Assembly (NCBI RefSeq): GCF_016107705.1
Contig: NZ_JAEHGC010000009.1
Location: 1-64,000, forward strand
Length of the DNA stretch: 64,000 nt
Reading direction: 5' to 3'
Source: Neobacillus cucumis
Lineage (GTDB): Bacteria; Bacillota; Bacilli; Bacillales_B; DSM-18226
Translations under genes and position numbers: made by a program
The notes under the pieces: model-generated
What the model saw: the letters and a program-made list of their open reading frames with translations, nothing else
What the model was told of the DNA's origin: nothing
Database searches by the model: none
Shown here: positions 55,889 to 64,000 of the stretch, piece by piece
Position numbering within the stretch: the stretch's first letter is position 1
Layout of the letters: every line of letters begins with the position of its first letter

Positions 55889-57049
55889 ATGGACGTTTAT
55901 GAAGTACTGAAGGAATGGAATATTTCTGACTATCACGTCATTGATAAAAAGAGTATAGATGAAATTACGTTAGGTGCTTCGATTTTAGCAACAGGAGGCG
56001 GAGGAAATCCCAAGATAGGACAACTATGGGCTTATAAGGTCTTAGATGACAAGAAAGATATTGTCTTAATTGACCCTATGTTAGTACCAGATGATATTCT
56101 TGTTTGTTCCGTTTCTCCTTTGGGCTCCCCTGTAGTCTTAACGGAGAAGCCACCAAATGTGGACGCATTAAAACAATCTATTTCAAAGCTGGAAAAATAC
56201 CTTGGAAAGAAAGTTCAAGCAATTGTTCCGCCGGAATGTGGAGGAGTAGCTTCCATTGTCAGCTATGCCATTGCTGGAGAGTTAGGGATCCCAGTGATTG
56301 ATGCTGATGGAATGAATCGTGCTTTTCCAGAGCTTCAAATGACATCTTGGGCAACCCATGGTGTACCGCCAACGCCAACTGTTTCGACAGATGACCGTCT
56401 GAATTCTACCATTATTGATACAAAAGATAACTTAATGGCAGAATCGATTGCTCGAAAGGTTTCGATGTCATATGGCGGTATATCATGGATCGCCACCTAT
56501 CCAATGTATGGTAAGGATCTTAAAAGAGCGTCGATTCTCAATTCTCAAAGTATAGCATGGGACGTTGGAAAAGCTGTTATGTACGCTAGAAAGCATCATG
56601 TAAACCCTGCCGAACAGATTATAATGGATCTAAAAGAAAAGTATCAACTTGCGGGCTTCAAAGTATTTGATGGAAAGGTTATTGATATTCAACGGGAATT
56701 TGGCGGAGAACTAACTAAAGGGTTCACGATTGGTAAATTAATTATGAGTGGGATTAATCAGGATACAGGGAAAGTAGCATCCATCGATTATCAAAATGAA
56801 TGGTTAAATCTAATCATCGACAATGAAGTGAAATGCTTAACCCCTGACTTAATAGCCATCATTGATGTGGAAACCGGTGAGCCCATACGTACAGAAATTG
56901 TGAAATACGGGTATCGTGGAACGATTCTTCTTTTATCTACTCATGAAAGAATGAGGACAAAAAAGGGGATTGCGACATTTGGACCAAGATACTTTGGATA
57001 TGATTTGGATTACGTTCCGGTTGAAGAGCTAAACAAAAAGCATGATTAG
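55889..57049 (+). CDS. DUF917 protein (S-methyl-thiohydantoin desulfurase-like), copy 1
   Basis: 386-aa soluble protein of the DUF917 family, which commonly accompanies HyuA. Glycine-rich motif LGASILATGGGGNPKIG begins at residue 28; IDADGMNRAFPELQMTSWAT and LPVIDADG-type segments follow. Start set at ATG 55889 because it aligns exactly with the next gene (MxVxxxxKxxxIxxYxVID); ATG 55868 lacks support. From memory, InterPro now labels this family S-methyl thiohydantoin desulfurase, which would make the cluster a thiohydantoin-degrading one. Closely related to the next gene, so a tandem duplication. Confidence 0.82.
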   Translation: MDVYEVLKEWNISDYHVIDKKSIDEITLGASILATGGGGNPKIGQLWAYKVLDDKKDIVLIDPMLVPDDILVCSVSPLGSPVVLTEKPPNVDALKQSISKLEKYLGKKVQAIVPPECGGVASIVSYAIAGELGIPVIDADGMNRAFPELQMTSWATHGVPPTPTVSTDDRLNSTIIDTKDNLMAESIARKVSMSYGGISWIATYPMYGKDLKRASILNSQSIAWDVGKAVMYARKHHVNPAEQIIMDLKEKYQLAGFKVFDGKVIDIQREFGGELTKGFTIGKLIMSGINQDTGKVASIDYQNEWLNLIIDNEVKCLTPDLIAIIDVETGEPIRTEIVKYGYRGTILLLSTHERMRTKKGIATFGPRYFGYDLDYVPVEELNKKHD

Positions 57050-57073
57050 GATTGGTAATGAGGAGGGAGTTAC

Positions 57074-58243
57074 ATGAGTGTCTTCGACAAAATCAAAAAA
57101 ATGGGTATTACAAAATATAAAGTAATAGACAGGAGAAGTATTGAGGAAATCACTCTTGGTGCGTCCATTTTAGCTACAGGTGGAGGAGGGAATCCGAAAA
57201 TAGGCCTGCTTTGGGCTCTTAAAGTTTTAGATGAAGGAAAAGCCATCGTAATGATCGATCCTGAAGATGTACCCGACGATATTTTAGTGGCTTGCCCCAC
57301 CCCTTTAGGTTCTTCCATCGTACTAACGGAAAAGCCGCCAAAAGCAGACGTTTGTACTCATGCTATTGCAAAATTAGAACACTATCTGGGCCAAAAAGTA
57401 CAGGCTTTGATTCCACTGGAATGTGGTGGAGTCGCATCGACCATTACATACGCTGTTGCGGGTGAGTTAGGTCTCCCTATTATAGATGCCGATGGAATGG
57501 GCCGGGCATTTCCTGAACTTCAAATGACATCTTGGGCAACCCATGGTGTCCATCCAACGCCTACTGTTTCGTGTGACGACCGGATGAATGTAACAGTGAT
57601 TGATACAAAAGAAGACCATTTAATGGCAGAATCGATTGCGAGAAAAACATCAATGTCATATGGAGGGATCTCATGGATAGCCACCTATCCAATGCGGGGA
57701 TCTGATGTGAAGAGAACCTCTATTATAAACTCTCAAAGCATTGCATGGGATGTTGGAAAATCTGTTTTGTCCGCTAGAAAAGAACACGTAAACCCAGCAG
57801 ATCAAATATTAACTGACCTTAAGGAAAAGTACCATCTTTCTGGATACAAAGTGTTTAATGGAAAAATAACGGATATAAGAAGAGAATTTGGTGGAGAGAT
57901 GCAAAAAGGGTTTTCGTTAGGGCAGCTCAAAATAGAAGGATTAAACGAAGATAAAGGTAAAGTCGCGACACTCGATTTTCAAAATGAATGGTTAAACTTA
58001 ATTGTCGATGGTCAAATCGAATGTACCACCCCAGATTTAATTATTATTGTCGATACGGAAACGGGTGAACCCATTCGAACAGATATCGTGAAGTATGGGT
58101 ATAGAGGAACCATACTTCTTTTGGCAGCACAAGACCGAATGAGGACAGAGAATGGTATCAAAACGTTTGGTCCCAGATACTTTGGATACGATTTGGACTA
58201 TATTCCAGTTGAGGAGCGGCAAAAGAATAAAGTGAGCAAGTAA
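57074..58243 (+). CDS. DUF917 protein (S-methyl-thiohydantoin desulfurase-like), copy 2
   Basis: 389-aa paralogue of the preceding gene, aligning end to end without large gaps; same LGASILATGGGGNPKIG loop at residue 28, DADGMGRAFPELQMTSWATH and the C-terminal TFGPRYFGYDLDYIPVEE. A clear difference is THGVHPTPTVSCDDRM in place of THGVPPTPTVSTDDRL in copy 1; His/Cys replacing Pro/Thr near a conserved site may change activity. GGAGGG precedes the ATG. The pair could form a hetero-oligomer or serve two substrates. Function from family context only. Confidence 0.82.
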   Translation: MSVFDKIKKMGITKYKVIDRRSIEEITLGASILATGGGGNPKIGLLWALKVLDEGKAIVMIDPEDVPDDILVACPTPLGSSIVLTEKPPKADVCTHAIAKLEHYLGQKVQALIPLECGGVASTITYAVAGELGLPIIDADGMGRAFPELQMTSWATHGVHPTPTVSCDDRMNVTVIDTKEDHLMAESIARKTSMSYGGISWIATYPMRGSDVKRTSIINSQSIAWDVGKSVLSARKEHVNPADQILTDLKEKYHLSGYKVFNGKITDIRREFGGEMQKGFSLGQLKIEGLNEDKGKVATLDFQNEWLNLIVDGQIECTTPDLIIIVDTETGEPIRTDIVKYGYRGTILLLAAQDRMRTENGIKTFGPRYFGYDLDYIPVEERQKNKVSK

Positions 58244-58296
58244 ATTTCGTTTTTGTTGTACGAGATTATCCATAGAATAAAATAGGAGAAACAGAA

Positions 58297-59373
58297 ATGG
58301 AAAAATTGAAAAAGCGATTGGAAGAACTGGACTCCATTCATGGAGTTTCAGGGGACGAGGGGAAAGTAGCTGAATATCTAGTTTCTAAAATGAAGCCTTT
58401 TATAGATGAGTTTTATAGTGATAATCTTGGCAATCATCTGTTTATTAGAAGGGGCTCAAGTACAGATTATAGGATTATGCTATCAGCTCATATGGATGAA
58501 ATTGGTTATGTTGTTAGATTCATAGATGAGAGTGGATTTATATATATCCATCCTGTCGGCATACATGACCCAAGAATGGCAATCAACCAATTCCTAAATA
58601 TTAATACCTATAAAGGCATTGTAACAGGGGTTACAGGGGTAAGACCAAGTCATATTGTATCGCAAGAGGAAGCGAGTAAGCCCATACCTATTGAGGAAAT
58701 TTTTATAGACGTGGGGGCTTCCAGTAGACAAGAAACACTAGAGATTGGTGTAAATATTGGTGATTATGTATCTATTAATCGTAAAGGACAATTTTTATAT
58801 AATGGCAATGTTTTTGCCGAGAAATCTGTAGACAATCGTGCAGGGTGTACAGTGTTGATGGAAGTTATGGAAAGTCTTCAGGATTTGGACATTTTCCCTA
58901 CAGTATATGCAGTGGCAACTGTTCAAGAGGAAATTGGCATTAGAGAGGCAGGTCCCGGCTGCTTTTGCGATCGAGCCTCAATTAGCTATTGCAATTGATG
59001 TGGCTTTTGCGGGAGGAACCCCAAATACACCAGAAAAATCTCTACCACTTAAAATGGGTGGTGGACCTGCAATAAAATTTTTCGATTGGTCACTTAAAAC
59101 TTTTAATGGAAATGCGGTACCGAAAAAGTTAACCCAACAACTAATAAATGTAGCTGAGGCAAACGAGATCCCTACCAACGTGATGTAGTATTACATGGGG
59201 CAACAGATGGCGCAAAAATCAGTTTAGCTGGGAAAGGCGTACTCACGGGAGGGGTTTCCATTCCGATGAGATATATGCATACAGCTGTCGGTAGTGTTTG
59301 CATAGAGGACATTAAAAATTCAGCTAAACTTATTAAGGAATTTATTTTGCGTTCACAAGAGTTATTTAAGTAA
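58297..59373 (+). pseudogene. M42 family metallopeptidase, two frameshifts
   Basis: AGGAG precedes the ATG. The first 233 codons are intact: LSAHMDEIGYVV (metal His/Asp), FAEKSVDNRAGC (bridging Asp) and VQEEIGI (catalytic Glu). The frame breaks near 58955 (extra base; continuing PAAFAIEPQLAIAIDVAFAG) and near 59175 (lost base; continuing YQRDVVLHGATDGAKISLAG and MRYMHTAVGSVCIED) to the stop at 59373. Full-length family content is thus present in three frames. Paralogue of the intact M42 at 26155. Either freshly inactivated or two sequencing errors; resequencing would decide. Confidence 0.82.
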
Positions 59374-59488
59374 AAACAAAGCAAGTTTTGCGGGGGAAAT
59401 TACAGCAATTCTTGAAAAAAGCACTAACTTTGTAAGGCTGTAAAATGAAAAGTGCTCGGAAAACTGACTTATTTTATAATTAGACAAG

Positions 59489-59527
59489 GATAATAAGCCA
59501 ATGCCCTAAAAGCATTGGCTTATTATC
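59489..59527 (+). terminator. Terminator of the HyuA-DUF917 operon
   Basis: GATAATAAGCCAATGC (59489-59504) and GCATTGGCTTATTATC (59512-59527) form a perfect 16-bp stem with a 7-nt loop. Confidence 0.85.
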
Positions 59528-59826
59528 TTGCAAACTGAAGAAAATTTGATATAAACCTATTTAGATCCGTTACGGTGAACCTATCATAAGTAAATGAGGT
59601 TTTTCTAGTTCGTATTTTTATCATTAAAGTATTTTAGTATGGCGTTGAATTGGAAAATATTCTCTATTTCTATTCCTTTTCCTCATTTAATTAAATTTAT
59701 AAAATTAAAAGTATAGACTATTCTAAATATTTAAAATTCTACTTTACATTTGTAAAATTTCTGCTATTATTGTAATTAGTTAAATGACACAGTAATTTTT
59801 ATCAGAGAAAGAAAGGAATTTTAACA
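59528..59826. other. Upstream region of the XRE-cupin regulator
   Basis: AT-rich; no gene. Promoter elements not identified with confidence. Confidence 0.4.
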
Positions 59827-60369
59827 ATGGAAGAAGTTTATAAAAAAATAAAGCAACTTCGTTTGGAACATGATTTAACACTAAAGGACTTGAGTGAAAA
59901 AACCGACTTGTCTGTTAGTTTTTTATCACAGATTGAAAGAGGAACTTCATCATTAGCAATTACTTCCTTGAAAAAAATCGCAGATGCATTTGGAGTTAAA
60001 ATGGCGTATTTTTTTGAAGAGCCCTTCAATGTTAACTATGCAGTTAAAAAGTCGGACCAAAAACCATTTAAGATTCAAGGCTCGGCATCTACCTATATAA
60101 GATTAGGGGGGGATTTTTCTGAAAGAAAAATAGAGCCGTTAATCGTCAAAATGCAACCCTTCCAAAAGGACACGGAATTTGTTCAACATCCTGGGGAAGA
60201 ATTTTATTATGTTTTAGAAGGCGCTTTGATATTGTCTATAGATGGAGAAGAGTATTTTCTGAGAGAAGGAGAGTCAATCCATTTTCCTTCAACCCTCCCA
60301 CATATGTGGGAAAATCCACTTGACAAAGAAGTTGTCCTGTTCAGCGTAGTGACCCCAGTGCTTTTTTAA
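59827..60369 (+). CDS. XRE-family regulator with cupin domain
   Basis: 180-aa transcription factor: HTH_3 domain at about 5-60 (IKQLRLEHDLTLKDLSEKTD, SFLSQIERGTSSLAITSLKK) plus a C-terminal cupin (about 105-175; HPGEEFYYVLEGALILSIDG, EGESIHFPSTLPHMWENP) that binds a small ligand. This SinR/PuuR-like architecture often controls amino-acid, polyamine or hydantoin catabolism. AGAAAGGAATT precedes the ATG. It sits between the HyuA-DUF917 operon and hyuAB and is likely a repressor or sensor for one or both. Confidence 0.87.
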   Translation: MEEVYKKIKQLRLEHDLTLKDLSEKTDLSVSFLSQIERGTSSLAITSLKKIADAFGVKMAYFFEEPFNVNYAVKKSDQKPFKIQGSASTYIRLGGDFSERKIEPLIVKMQPFQKDTEFVQHPGEEFYYVLEGALILSIDGEEYFLREGESIHFPSTLPHMWENPLDKEVVLFSVVTPVLF

Positions 60370-60737
60370 TGTAATATACCATCTCGCGTTTTTTTAATAT
60401 GCTAATTGACCTCAAAACCTCTCCATTGGTATATATACTAACCATCAATTTGATTTTGGACTAAATATGCAATAGGAATAAGCGCCTATTTCGTTTAGTC
60501 CTCTCCCTCTAAGAAAAATTTCAAAAATATTCAGCTAGTTTTTTACTAATATTTAATAAATGTTCACTGATTGTACTTTTGGCTATTTCAAACTTTAAAA
60601 GAGATAAAACCTGAAAGGAGGAATGCACTGTCTTCCAAATAAACATTATTGTGGACGGATGACGTTCAAGAATAAAATTTAGATTAGAAATAAGATAAAC
60701 TTACAAAAAATGCAAATCAGAAAGGAATGAAAAATTC
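60370..60737. other. Spacer upstream of hyuA
   Basis: No gene; the hyuA promoter must be here, with ribosome site GAAAGGA before the ATG. Confidence 0.4.
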
Positions 60738-62774
60738 ATGACACGTTACCGAATAGGAGTAGATATCGGAGGAACGTTTACTGACTTAGTTATTTTTGAT
60801 CGCAAAAAAAATGAATATCACACTAAAAAGGCGTTATCAACCCCTCACAATTTAGCTGAGGGTGTTTTGGAGTGTATTGACCATTACGTGAAAGACTTTG
60901 GAGAGATTGAATATTTTGTCCATGGGACAACATCTGGATTGAATGCTTTCCTTGAAAGAAAAGGGGCAAATGTTGCGCTAATTGTAACAAAAGGGTTTAG
61001 AGATGTATATGAGATTGGCAGGGCTAATCGAGTAGAAATGTACAATATCAAATATCAAAAACCAAAACAGCTTGTTCAACGTGAGCATGTTTATGAGATA
61101 AATGAGAGGATTGCTGCGGATGGTTCGGTCATTTCCGAACTGGATCATGATAGCCTTAACAATTTGATAGAAAAACTCAAAATGAACAAATATGATGCAG
61201 TAGCTGTTTGTTTGTTGCATGCCTATCGGAACCTAAATCATGAACATTTAATCAGGGTGGCACTTGAGCAGGAATTAGACATACCCGTGTCTCTTTCAAG
61301 TGATATTGCACGGGAGTGGCGTGAATATGAACGGGTAAGTACGACGATAATTAATGCCTATATTGCGCCTATTGTAAAAAAATACTTAACGATACTGGAA
61401 AAGGAAGTAGAAAAACGTGGTTTCAAGAAGGATATTTATATCATGCAATCAAATGGTGGTGTAATGACTTCAAAAATTGCGAAGAAGTTTCCGTTACAAA
61501 CCTTAATGTCAGGTCCAGTCGGCGGAACGATTGGCGGTATGAATATAACGAAACTTACGAGTGAAAAAAATTTAATTTGTGTTGATATGGGCGGGACCAG
61601 CTTTGATGTTAGTCTGATTGTTGATGGGCAGCCAGACGTGACAGCTGAAACAATGATGGAAGGATTCCCCATCCTCTCCCCAATGGTAAACATTCATACG
61701 ATTGGAGCTGGAGGCGGTTCAATTGCATGGATAGAGGCGGGTGGTCTACGTGTTGGTCCGCATAGCGCTGGGGCTTTACCAGGTCCGGCATGTTACAGAA
61801 GAGGAGGAAAACAGCCGACTGTTACGGATGCGAACGTGGTACTTGGCCGAATAGACGAGAAGAACTTTTTAGGTGGAGAGATGAAGCTTGATCGCGAGGC
61901 AGCAATTGCAGCGGTTAAGACAGTAGCAGATAGAATAGGTTTATCTGTTCAAGAAACAGCTGAAGGGATTTGTGATATTGCCAATGCTAAGATGGCTGAT
62001 GCCATTAGAACCTTAACAGTAAAGCGTGGAATTGACCCAAGGAACTTTACACTTGTTGCTTTCGGTGGTGCAGGTCCGATGCATGCAGTCTTAATAGCCG
62101 AATCGCTGGGTGTGCAGAAAATCTTTATACCAAGTGTTTCTGGAACTTTTTCGGCTTGGGGAATGCTGCAAACTGATATCCGATATGATACCGTAAGAAA
62201 TTTTGTTGCAAACCTGAGTAGAGTCGATAAATTTGAATTAGAAACGCTTTACAAAGAAATGATGGAAGAGTGCAAAAATGTTTTAAATCAACAAAATATC
62301 TCTACAGATCAAATTCGCTTCCAATTCAGTGCAGACATCCGCTATGTTGGCCAAGAATATACAGTAAATGTTTCTAATAAATCCAATAATCTAAAGGAAC
62401 TAGAAGAAGGATTTCACAAAACACATTTAGATTTATATGGACATAACAATCCAAAGGGAATTACTGAGATTGTTAATCTTAGAACATCTGCTTTCGGGGA
62501 TCTTGAAAAGATTGAATATGCAAAATCGCAAGACAAGAAAGAAAAACAAGCGGAACCAACAACACAAAGAACGGTTGTATGGAGTAACGAGGAAACTACT
62601 ACTAATATCTATTCATCAGACACCTTAAGAAATGGGAATTTCTTTAACGGTCCTGCAATAATTGAAGATAAAAATTCCACCATAGTAATCCCACCAAATT
62701 ATTTTATCCGCATCGATGACTATCAAAATATTAAAATTGTTAAACAAACGGTAGGACAGGAGGCATTTGTATGA
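60738..62774 (+). CDS. hyuA: Hydantoinase/oxoprolinase subunit A
   Basis: ATP-dependent hydantoinase/5-oxoprolinase/acetone-carboxylase-type A subunit, 678 aa, full length. N-terminal Hydant_A_N: GVDIGGTFTDLVIF (residues 6-19), VHGTTSGLNAFLERKGANVA. Central Hydantoinase_A: MQSNGGVM, LMSGPVGGTIGG, CVDMGGTSFDVSLI (second phosphate loop), HTIGAGGGSIAW and VGPHSAGALPGPACY. C-terminal domain ends near 675. Overlaps the hyuB start by 4 bp (ATGA), so A and B are made together. The substrate (hydantoin, oxoproline or a related lactam/ketone) cannot be decided from sequence. Confidence 0.9.
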   Translation: MTRYRIGVDIGGTFTDLVIFDRKKNEYHTKKALSTPHNLAEGVLECIDHYVKDFGEIEYFVHGTTSGLNAFLERKGANVALIVTKGFRDVYEIGRANRVEMYNIKYQKPKQLVQREHVYEINERIAADGSVISELDHDSLNNLIEKLKMNKYDAVAVCLLHAYRNLNHEHLIRVALEQELDIPVSLSSDIAREWREYERVSTTIINAYIAPIVKKYLTILEKEVEKRGFKKDIYIMQSNGGVMTSKIAKKFPLQTLMSGPVGGTIGGMNITKLTSEKNLICVDMGGTSFDVSLIVDGQPDVTAETMMEGFPILSPMVNIHTIGAGGGSIAWIEAGGLRVGPHSAGALPGPACYRRGGKQPTVTDANVVLGRIDEKNFLGGEMKLDREAAIAAVKTVADRIGLSVQETAEGICDIANAKMADAIRTLTVKRGIDPRNFTLVAFGGAGPMHAVLIAESLGVQKIFIPSVSGTFSAWGMLQTDIRYDTVRNFVANLSRVDKFELETLYKEMMEECKNVLNQQNISTDQIRFQFSADIRYVGQEYTVNVSNKSNNLKELEEGFHKTHLDLYGHNNPKGITEIVNLRTSAFGDLEKIEYAKSQDKKEKQAEPTTQRTVVWSNEETTTNIYSSDTLRNGNFFNGPAIIEDKNSTIVIPPNYFIRIDDYQNIKIVKQTVGQEAFV

Positions 62775-64000
62775 TTATTCAGGAATCAGTCTTTTTAGAG
62801 AATCCAATTACAACTGAAATTGTTAGAAATGCCTTAACTTCCATTGCAGACGAAATGAATGCAAGCTTGGCAAGGAGTGCTTTTTCACCAATTATTTACG
62901 AAATGAAGGATTGCAGTGTATGTCTTTTTAACCGGGATGTGGAATTGCTTGGTCAGTCAGCTGGTTTGCCTATCTTCCTAGGAAATATTGACGAATGTAT
63001 TAAGACTACTACCAAAATTATTGGCGGGATTGACCAGTACAAAGACGGGGATATTTATATCTTAAATGATTCCTATATAGGTGGGACCCATTTAAATGAT
63101 GTAACGATTTTCTCACCTATTTTTTATAAAAATGAGTTAGTTGGTTTTACTGCAAACCGTGCACACTGGTTGGATATTGGGTCAAAAGATCCTGGTTATC
63201 CAATGGATGCCACGAGCATTTATCAAGAGGGAATTCGTATCCCGCCAACCAAAATATATGATAATGGTAGAGCCTTGGATGATGTCATTCGTTTAATCGT
63301 GTCAAATAATCGTTTTCAGGAAGCAGCAATGGGTGATTTAAATGCGCAAATTGCCGCTTGCAGAACCGGTGAAAAAAGATTTAAGGAATTAATTGCCCGG
63401 TTTACAATCGAACGGATTAATCGCTGCGTTCATGATATTTTTAGGCAATCGGAGGAAATGGACCGCAGTGTGGTAAGAAACATACCTGACGGAATATATA
63501 ATGCCGAAGGTTATCTTGATAATGACGGTGTTAAGGATGAACCTATTCTTGTTAAAGTAAAAGTTGAAGTAAAGGGTGATTTTATAACAATAGACTTAAC
63601 AGGTTCAAGCATACAGCGGTCAGGACAAACCAATTGCGGATTTGCACAAACAGTCTCTGCATGCAGGGTTGCATTTAAAGATCTAATAAGTCCCAATACT
63701 CCTGTCACAGGTGGAAACTTTAAGACTATGAAAATTATAGCTCCGGAAGGAACAATATTTCATGCAGTAGAGCCAGCTCCATGCGGTTGGTATTTTACAC
63801 CACTTGGTTTGTTAATTGACTTAATTATTAAGGCTCTATCCCCTGTCATGAAAGAAAAGGCAGCCGGAGCACACTATGGTGATTCAATGGTTGTTACCTT
63901 TGGTGGAGTAGATGATAAAGCAAACGAACCGTTCCTAAGTGTTGAGGCAACCGCAGGCGGCTGGGGAGCTTTTGAATCAGGCGATGGCCAATCAGCATTA
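62771..64000 (+). CDS. hyuB: Hydantoinase/oxoprolinase subunit B, 3' partial
   Basis: B subunit that works with HyuA in ATP-dependent ring opening. ATG 62771 overlaps the hyuA stop; the frame is open for about 410 codons to the right edge, whereas full HyuB is about 510-580 aa. Family motifs: ENPITTEIVRNALTSIADEM, AFSPIIYEMKDCSVCLF, NDSYIGGTHLNDVTIFSPIF, FTANRAHWLDIG and the late GTIFHAVEPAPCGWYF. AGGAGG lies 8 nt before the ATG. Continuation beyond 64000 not seen. Confidence 0.92.
   Translation, partial: MIIQESVFLENPITTEIVRNALTSIADEMNASLARSAFSPIIYEMKDCSVCLFNRDVELLGQSAGLPIFLGNIDECIKTTTKIIGGIDQYKDGDIYILNDSYIGGTHLNDVTIFSPIFYKNELVGFTANRAHWLDIGSKDPGYPMDATSIYQEGIRIPPTKIYDNGRALDDVIRLIVSNNRFQEAAMGDLNAQIAACRTGEKRFKELIARFTIERINRCVHDIFRQSEEMDRSVVRNIPDGIYNAEGYLDNDGVKDEPILVKVKVEVKGDFITIDLTGSSIQRSGQTNCGFAQTVSACRVAFKDLISPNTPVTGGNFKTMKIIAPEGTIFHAVEPAPCGWYFTPLGLLIDLIIKALSPVMKEKAAGAHYGDSMVVTFGGVDDKANEPFLSVEATAGGWGAFESGDGQSAL

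Noticed and set aside
1..64000. CRISPR array, rRNA or tRNA genes, complete insertion sequences
   Set aside because: No regularly spaced repeats, no cloverleaf-like or conserved rRNA stretches, and no intact transposase were seen on reading both strands; only recombinase and resolvase remnants.

Overview
The window looks like chromosomal DNA from an endospore-forming Bacillaceae (Bacillus/Neobacillus-like). It is AT-rich, has strong AGGAGG-type ribosome sites, an alpha/beta small acid-soluble spore protein, two sets of GerA-type germinant receptor genes, an AbrB-type transition-state regulator, LCP and class A penicillin-binding proteins, and lipoprotein signals typical of Firmicutes. I see no rRNA, tRNA or CRISPR array.

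Layout. 1-1.1 kb: 3' end of thiH. 1.6-5.6 kb: AbrB-like regulator, small membrane/secreted proteins and a lipoprotein multicopper oxidase with a near-perfect Fur box. 6-7.1 kb: lone GerAB-type permease. 7.2-13 kb: decayed mobile region (MobA/MobL relaxase with an internal stop, a second gene with an internal stop, broken tyrosine recombinase, small orphan genes). 13.2-18.3 kb: PAS/sigma-54 activator divergent from a lactonase - alcohol dehydrogenase - semialdehyde dehydrogenase operon with a -24/-12 promoter and GGTGAA-N4-TTCACC upstream sites; this resembles a gamma-butyrolactone/4-hydroxybutyrate pathway. 19-20.2 kb: LCP ligase. 20.8-27.3 kb: GntR regulator, broken malonate decarboxylase accessory genes (mdcH, mdcG), a DUF3311/SSS transporter pair, and M20 and M42 peptidases. 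27.9-38 kb: Mrr-type nuclease, class D beta-lactamase, PBP1a, ABC-class ATPase, and remnants of a resolvase, kinase, chorismate mutase and integrase. 38.7-46.5 kb: spore protein, gerB-A-C operon, nitric oxide synthase remnant, alpha-carbonic anhydrase. 46.5-49 kb: mostly non-coding, with a diverged ~110-bp direct repeat. 49-52.2 kb: large secreted calcium-repeat protein with a DUF3289-like C-terminus, translationally coupled to a lipoprotein. 52.7-53.4 kb: two more gene remnants. 54.3-64 kb: hydantoinase/oxoprolinase island (HyuA-like, two tandem DUF917 proteins, a broken M42 peptidase, XRE-cupin regulator, hyuA, hyuB running off the window).

How it fits together. The intact operons are catabolic (lactone/hydroxyacid, acyl-amino acid/peptide, hydantoin-like rings), each beside its own regulator, set among sporulation and cell-wall genes. 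About fifteen genes carry single-base indels or in-frame stops, nearly all in accessory loci, while long housekeeping frames are clean. That argues for real decay of laterally acquired DNA over sequencing error, although errors cannot be excluded. The most promising candidates for something new are the DUF3289 calcium-repeat protein with its lipoprotein partner, the sigma-54-controlled lactonase operon, and the HyuA-DUF917-DUF917 island.
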